Assembly: GCA_020086605.1 (NCBI GenBank)
Contig: JACBWW010000008.1
Coordinates: 27,522,135 to 27,586,134 of the forward strand
Length of the DNA stretch: 64,000 nt
Reading direction: 5' to 3'
Origin: Lanius collurio
Taxonomy: Eukaryota; Chordata; Aves; Passeriformes; Laniidae
Of the stretch, positions 60,901-64,000 are shown piece after piece. Below the pieces are notes generated by a model. It saw only the letters and a program-made list of their open reading frames with translations, did not search any database and was not told the origin of the DNA. Position 1 is the stretch's first letter, and the number at the start of each line of letters is the position of its first letter. The position numbers and the translations under genes were made by a program.

Positions 60901-63448
60901 ATGGAAGCTATATCCCCCTTTCACAGATGCACAGCAAATGGAAATAAAGTAAAACAGAAGGTTGAACCAGTTAGGAAAACAAGGAGTGCCCTTGTGGCTT
61001 TGTGCCATGCCTTTCAAGAAAAAGCAATGCAGATCTGCACTCCCATCACCTCAGGACAAGTATCCAAAATGGCTTTTTCTCTTGGAAAATCAAAAGCATG
61101 AATATATGCATGCAAAGACAAGAGAAGGAAAACATCCTAGTATATCCGGCATCTGGGGACAAGCATGGACAAAAACTGGAATTTGGATGGTTTAAATTCC
61201 AGATATAGCTGTCAGAACTTTGGAATAAATATGTATCCTGCCAAAGATTCTTGAAAAAAGGTTGTATTTGGAGACATAAGTGGGAAGAAAAAATTTTCTT
61301 CAACCATAGAAAAAAAAACTGTGATGGAAAAGGAAATACCACTGCTAGCATACACTCGGTGGTAGAGGGAAAGACTAGGAGACATGACAATTCCTAGAAA
61401 GAGATCTCTGTATCATAGTGAAAGCCTGGAAACTCTCTAGGCTTGCCAGCTAGGAAGGAGCAGGAGTAAATATAGAACGCTCTTTAAGAAAGCTGTGTTC
61501 GCCATATGCACATACATACACAAACACCTGAAAAAAGCATCAGAAATTTGAAGCTCTAAATAAGTAGAGAAATTTTCACCATTTTACTGTGGAAGAAAGC
61601 CTGAATTTCATCAGCCCAGAACAAGTAAGAACACTGAACACTCCAGAAACAGAAGATAAATGGAAGGATGTGGCAGTATAACAGAATGGAAAAAGAGAAA
61701 TAATATGAAGACTAAAGTAGACATTTACCTTCAAGGTCTTATTTGCATGCTCCAAATTCTCTGCATAGTGGCCATAAAGATCCAGACTTTGACAAAAATT
61801 TTCCAGTCCTGATATCAAATTCCCTTTCTCCAGGTGAAATGACAGAACACTGTGCACAAAGAGCAAAAGGCTTGTGAAGGATGCATTACTGATGGCATTT
61901 TCACAACTCCTTCTGATTCACTCCTTTGCTGACCTTCCTGTACCATTCTCGACCTCACAAACAGTTTCTATGCCAAATTTGCCTGGAGGTCAGAGAATAA
62001 GCCACAGAACACATTGTGGAGCAGACTTACTGAGCTTACACCACTGTCTAGTAACTGAGTACCCAGATAAGTGATACAGATCAGGACTTCGCTGGGGACA
62101 CCTCCAAGTGCCACCAAGGCTAGCAGTGCTAGTAGTGAATGGCTGTTTAACAAGGTGATAGCCTTGTTTCCCTAAATCTTACTTTCTCATCAACTTAGAG
62201 TCCTCCCAATACAATTACAGGAATTGCACCCTGTGTCCACTTACCAGCTGGCTGAGTATAAGGATTCCAGGGGTCCAAATATAGTTTCCAACACAGCAGG
62301 TTTCAGCGTCCCTTTGGCTTTTAAAATTGTCACAAAGTACTAAGTGGGAAAGAAAAAGAATTTCAAACAGGTAGAATTCACAAATCATCAAACTCAATGG
62401 TTTGTGTTGGAAAGAGTCTTAAAGACCATCTAGTTCCAACCTGGTCAGGGACACCTTCCAAGCCCCATCCAACCCGGCCCATCACTTCCAGGGATAGGGC
62501 ATCCACAGCTTCTCTGGGCAACTTCTGCCAGTGCATCACCACCCTCACAGTAAAGAATTTCTTCCTAACATCTAATCTAAACCTACTGTATTTCAGTTTA
62601 AAACCATTCCTCCTTATCCTATTGCTACATGCCTGTGTAAAAAGTCACTCTTCCTCTTTTTTATAACCCCCTTTCAAGTACCAGAAGGCTGTAAAGGTTA
62701 TTAACCTCTGAAATCACTCAAAGGTTATTCATGGCACACAGCAGAAGCCAGAAGCTGCAGCCTGAACACTCTTTGGCTCAGAAGGATAGCAAACATTGTG
62801 AATGTGCACCTAAGAGACCCATCATCAGATGTAAGCCTTACTTATAACTTGGACCATAACTGTAAACACATGGAACAGTACTACAGCTGAAAAGATTGTA
62901 CACTACTACACTACTACTGAGACTGAGCAGTACTACACAGAAAAGATTCTATTTCAATGTCCTCAGATGCATCTGGTTTTCACCCTCTTGTCCATAATTT
63001 TTGTCTTGTCGGTGTCCCTGCAGTTCATAATCTCAGGCATCTTAAGGTGAGCGCCCTATTCAATCAAAACTTGAAAGATTTATGTCTGTGTCCAGAACAA
63101 AGCCAAAAGGCCAAACCCATGAGCTACTGAATATTACAGAAGAGGTAAAAGTAAAACAACAGAAAACCCTTTTAGCCACAGCAGGTGTCCCAGGCATTAG
63201 GGATGTATCAAAGCCTTGCTCTTGACCCTTCTCCACGACAACACGGATAACTATGTGCAGTCTGAAACTACCCACATATCAGAAGGGGCAGAAATACTCA
63301 CCGTGAGCACCAAATCCAGCTGCTCAAGGTATCTGTGTTCGGTTTCCAGCAGCTCCTTGGCTGTTCGGCTCCACTTTCTCTCCCAGCGAGCCCTCTGGTC
63401 TTCCACAGTGTTTGTTCCGACCGCAAACAGCGGGGATGAGGCACTCAT
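51980..63448 (-). CDS. ARHGEF39: ARHGEF39, Dbl-family Rho guanine nucleotide exchange factor (gene-level entry, complete)
   Basis: Catalyses GDP/GTP exchange on Rho-family GTPases. It is a minimal DH-PH protein, cytosolic and membrane-associated (family knowledge). Nine minus-strand exons total 1017 nt, that is 338 residues plus TGA (human about 335, from memory). The DH domain spans about residues 26-205. It begins [20 protein letters not shown] (conserved region 1), continues with [33 protein letters not shown] and [20 protein letters not shown] (conserved region 3, the GTPase-binding helix area), and ends around [12 protein letters not shown]. The PH domain (about 228-332) begins [20 protein letters not shown] and contains [15 protein letters not shown]. 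All junctions are GT-AG and in frame. The start is placed at the second in-frame ATG, matching human N-terminal length; an upstream ATG at 63509-63511 would add 21 residues. Confidence 0.95.
52162..52250 (-). CDS. ARHGEF39: ARHGEF39 exon 8, end of PH domain
   Basis: 89 nt encoding [20 protein letters not shown] then WYRSLTAAV plus two bases of Arg. The Trp in HEWYRSL is the invariant tryptophan of the PH C-terminal helix. The acceptor is gcctttcag and the donor is gtaggc. Confidence 0.95.
52251..53120 (-). other. ARHGEF39: ARHGEF39 intron 7
   Basis: An 870-bp intron inside the PH-domain coding region. No repeats or other genes recognised. Confidence 0.9.
53121..53350 (-). CDS. ARHGEF39: ARHGEF39 exon 7, PH domain core
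   Basis: 230 nt completing a Gly and encoding [36 protein letters not shown] and on to [13 protein letters not shown]. The acceptor is catgcccag and the donor is gtaagt. Confidence 0.95.
53351..56916 (-). other. ARHGEF39: ARHGEF39 intron 6
   Basis: A 3.6-kb intron, the largest in the gene. It contains the plus-oriented solo LTR and an A-tract near 56743-56758. No other gene seen. Confidence 0.85.
55510..56045 (+). mobile_element. Endogenous retrovirus solo LTR
   Basis: The sequence follows an LTR type I recognise as widespread in passerine genomes: gctttggctaggatagagtt, a degraded U3 with caggacagctgacc-like text (ctaggacacctgacctgatc), catatgtcatcatgttcag, then gagaatagctgaacaaatgc, gaatgaattccttgt-like text, ttttgctttacttgttaaac, agtctttatctcagcccatg and gttttacccttccaagtctt. 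No retroviral internal genes flank it, so it reads as a solo, 5'/3'-trimmed LTR. It is opposite in orientation to ARHGEF39, in intron 6. Confidence 0.82.
56917..57045 (-). CDS. ARHGEF39: ARHGEF39 exon 6
   Basis: 129 nt completing a Lys and encoding [40 protein letters not shown] and TP plus one base. The acceptor is ataatttcag and the donor is gtgggt. It is the DH-PH linker helix. Confidence 0.92.
57170..57245 (+). mobile_element. CR1 LINE terminal fragment
   Basis: Reads gattgggctagatgacctcc then agaagcttctttccaactct and a final acagttctag. This is the last 75 or so bp of a CR1 copy. It lies antisense to ARHGEF39 in its intron 5. Confidence 0.8.
57338..58310 (-). mobile_element. CR1 LINE with reverse-transcriptase remnant
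   Basis: The longest CR1 here, about 970 bp, minus strand, from the 3' terminus (aatcacagaatcatttaggt on +) into ORF2. The minus-strand reading near 58110-58300 gives [29 protein letters not shown] and QFADG. These match the C-terminal half of the CR1 reverse transcriptase. The catalytic FADD box reads FADG, so one catalytic Asp is lost. It is an inactive 5'-truncated copy, in the same orientation as ARHGEF39, in its intron 5. Confidence 0.9.
58345..58570 (-). mobile_element. CR1 LINE 3' fragment (antisense), second copy
   Basis: A separate CR1 terminus (tttgggttggaaggcacctt, aaagatcatctcattctaac) running to cagtgcctcacaagcagaag. It directly abuts the 5' end of the preceding CR1 and has an internal 20-bp direct duplication of the ggtccacatccagcctg type. 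Confidence 0.85.
58815..58885 (-). CDS. ARHGEF39: ARHGEF39 exon 5
   Basis: 71 nt, the smallest fully internal exon: it completes Gln and encodes [20 protein letters not shown] then ELA plus one base. The acceptor is caactcag and the donor is gtatga. It aligns with human YENLVVALAENT, and both neighbouring phases fit exactly. Confidence 0.9.
58886..60600 (-). other. ARHGEF39: ARHGEF39 intron 4
   Basis: A 1.7-kb intron with one diverged antisense-to-plus CR1 piece near 59.9-60.06 kb. The rest is unremarkable. Confidence 0.88.
59900..60055 (-). mobile_element. CR1 LINE 3' fragment (antisense), diverged
   Basis: Plus-strand text atcatagaatatcctgagct, ggaagggatccacaaggatc and atccagtccagttc, then a tail with gtgttgtctaaacacttcct. 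Lies in ARHGEF39 intron 4. Confidence 0.75.
60601..60719 (-). CDS. ARHGEF39: ARHGEF39 exon 4
   Basis: 119 nt encoding [39 protein letters not shown] and two bases of Gln. The acceptor is gcacacag and the donor is gtaagt. It holds the LPLPLQR core of DH conserved region 3. Confidence 0.95.
60720..61728 (-). other. ARHGEF39: ARHGEF39 intron 3
   Basis: A 1.0-kb intron with no recognised repeat or coding content. Short ORFs here lack support. Confidence 0.88.
61729..61849 (-). CDS. ARHGEF39: ARHGEF39 exon 3
   Basis: 121 nt completing the Cys and encoding [18 protein letters not shown], then [20 protein letters not shown] and LK. The acceptor is gtgcacag and the donor is gtaaat. Confidence 0.93.
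61850..62244 (-). other. ARHGEF39: ARHGEF39 intron 2
   Basis: A 395-bp intron. Nothing else recognised. Confidence 0.9.
62245..62339 (-). CDS. ARHGEF39: ARHGEF39 exon 2
   Basis: 95 nt encoding [31 protein letters not shown] and two bases of a Cys codon. The acceptor is cccacttag and the donor is gtaagt. The conserved ILKAKGTL block identifies it. Confidence 0.93.
62340..63301 (-). other. ARHGEF39: ARHGEF39 intron 1
   Basis: A 962-bp intron of which about 40% is a CR1 fragment close to the exon 2 acceptor. Confidence 0.88.
62385..62790 (-). mobile_element. CR1 LINE 3' fragment beside ARHGEF39 exon 2
   Basis: About 400 bp of CR1 on the gene's own strand. Plus-strand landmarks: aaagaccatctagttccaac, cacttccagggatagggcat, gtaaagaatttcttcctaac and aaaccattcctccttatcct. 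Its 3' terminus stops about 45 bp before the exon 2 acceptor. Confidence 0.92.
63302..63448 (-). CDS. ARHGEF39: ARHGEF39 exon 1 (coding part)
   Basis: 49 codons, [20 protein letters not shown] to LEQLDLVLT, ending phase 0 at a gtgagt donor. The ATG at 63446-63448 has G at -3. The 5'UTR start is not identifiable. Confidence 0.9.
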
Positions 63449-63875
63449 GGCAGAGTCGGGGCTGATATACAGGGATCTAAAGGATCCTACAGAGCTGAGC
63501 AAGATGGACACGTTACAAGAGAATAACCCATGTTGCAGGGTAAGATTCAGAACTAAAAACTTTACACTTTCCTATGAAATAAGGGAAGTCAGTTGCCACA
63601 ACCATTGTTAAGAGTTTCCTTCTACATTCCGTCATGTGGGCACACGTCAACCAGAGGCACAGCATTAGAGAGACCAGGCTGTGAAAGCAAGAGCAGCACC
63701 TGACAGTACATCTGTAAGCAAATCTCAGTGCACAATCCCAGGTGCAAGCCACTGCTTCCTATGCTTTGCCCTTCCCATGCTTTGTGCGAAATTCTCATTA
63801 AACTCAAGCAAGTTAGTGGGTGGAAGAGGTACTGTGGATAGGAGTAGAAAACAACCATAAGATTTGTCTTGTGAG

Positions 63876-64000
63876 GGAGAAGAGAAGAGAAGAGAAGAGA
63901 AGAGAAGAGAAGAGAAGAGAAGAGAAGAGAAGAGAAGAGAAGAGAAGAGAAGAGAAGAGAAGAGAAGAGAAGAGAAGAGAAGAGAAGAGAAGAGAAGAGA
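63876..64000. repeat. Pentanucleotide microsatellite, truncated by window end
   Basis: A perfect GAGAA (AGAGA) repeat of about 24 copies continuing to the last base. The true length is unknown. It lies about 430 bp upstream of the ARHGEF39 start codon. Confidence 0.98.

Overview
The window is vertebrate nuclear DNA, almost certainly from a bird and probably a passerine. The reasons are about a dozen CR1 LINE fragments (the dominant avian retroposon), an endogenous-retrovirus LTR of a type I recognise from passerine genomes, compact introns, and three protein-coding genes whose split exons translate to clear vertebrate orthologues. There are no prokaryotic features: short ORFs in the introns are chance readings or repeat-derived.

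Layout. Positions 1-43774 (+ strand) hold the 3' nine exons of CCBE1 (collagen and calcium-binding EGF domain protein 1). The first 21.1 kb is intron, and the signal-peptide exon and exon 2 lie upstream of the window. Positions 43775 to about 47500 are CCBE1 3'UTR and intergenic DNA. A CpG-rich block (about 48.69-50.33 kb) carries MRPL17 (mitochondrial ribosomal protein bL17m), a complete three-exon gene at 49501-50189 (+). Positions 51980-63448 (- strand) hold all nine coding exons of ARHGEF39, a small Dbl-family Rho GEF. MRPL17 and ARHGEF39 are therefore convergent. The window ends in a pentanucleotide repeat just upstream of ARHGEF39.

The genes do not form a functional unit. CCBE1 is a secreted lymphangiogenic cofactor, MRPL17 is a housekeeping mitoribosome subunit, and ARHGEF39 is a cytoplasmic GEF. 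As I recall, their human orthologues lie on three different chromosomes (18q21, 11p15, 9p13), so the adjacency itself records chromosome rearrangement.

Most unusual features: an ambiguous CCBE1 exon 5/6 junction with paired alternative sites, one pair being GC-AG; a CR1 copy ending about 60 bp upstream of a ZNF143-type motif in the MRPL17 promoter; a CR1 copy ending about 45 bp from an ARHGEF39 splice acceptor; a 26/28-bp minisatellite next to a probable LTR; and a 36-bp triplication in CCBE1 intron 5 that keeps long ORFs open on both strands and duplicates a splice-donor motif. I found no convincing new multi-gene system.
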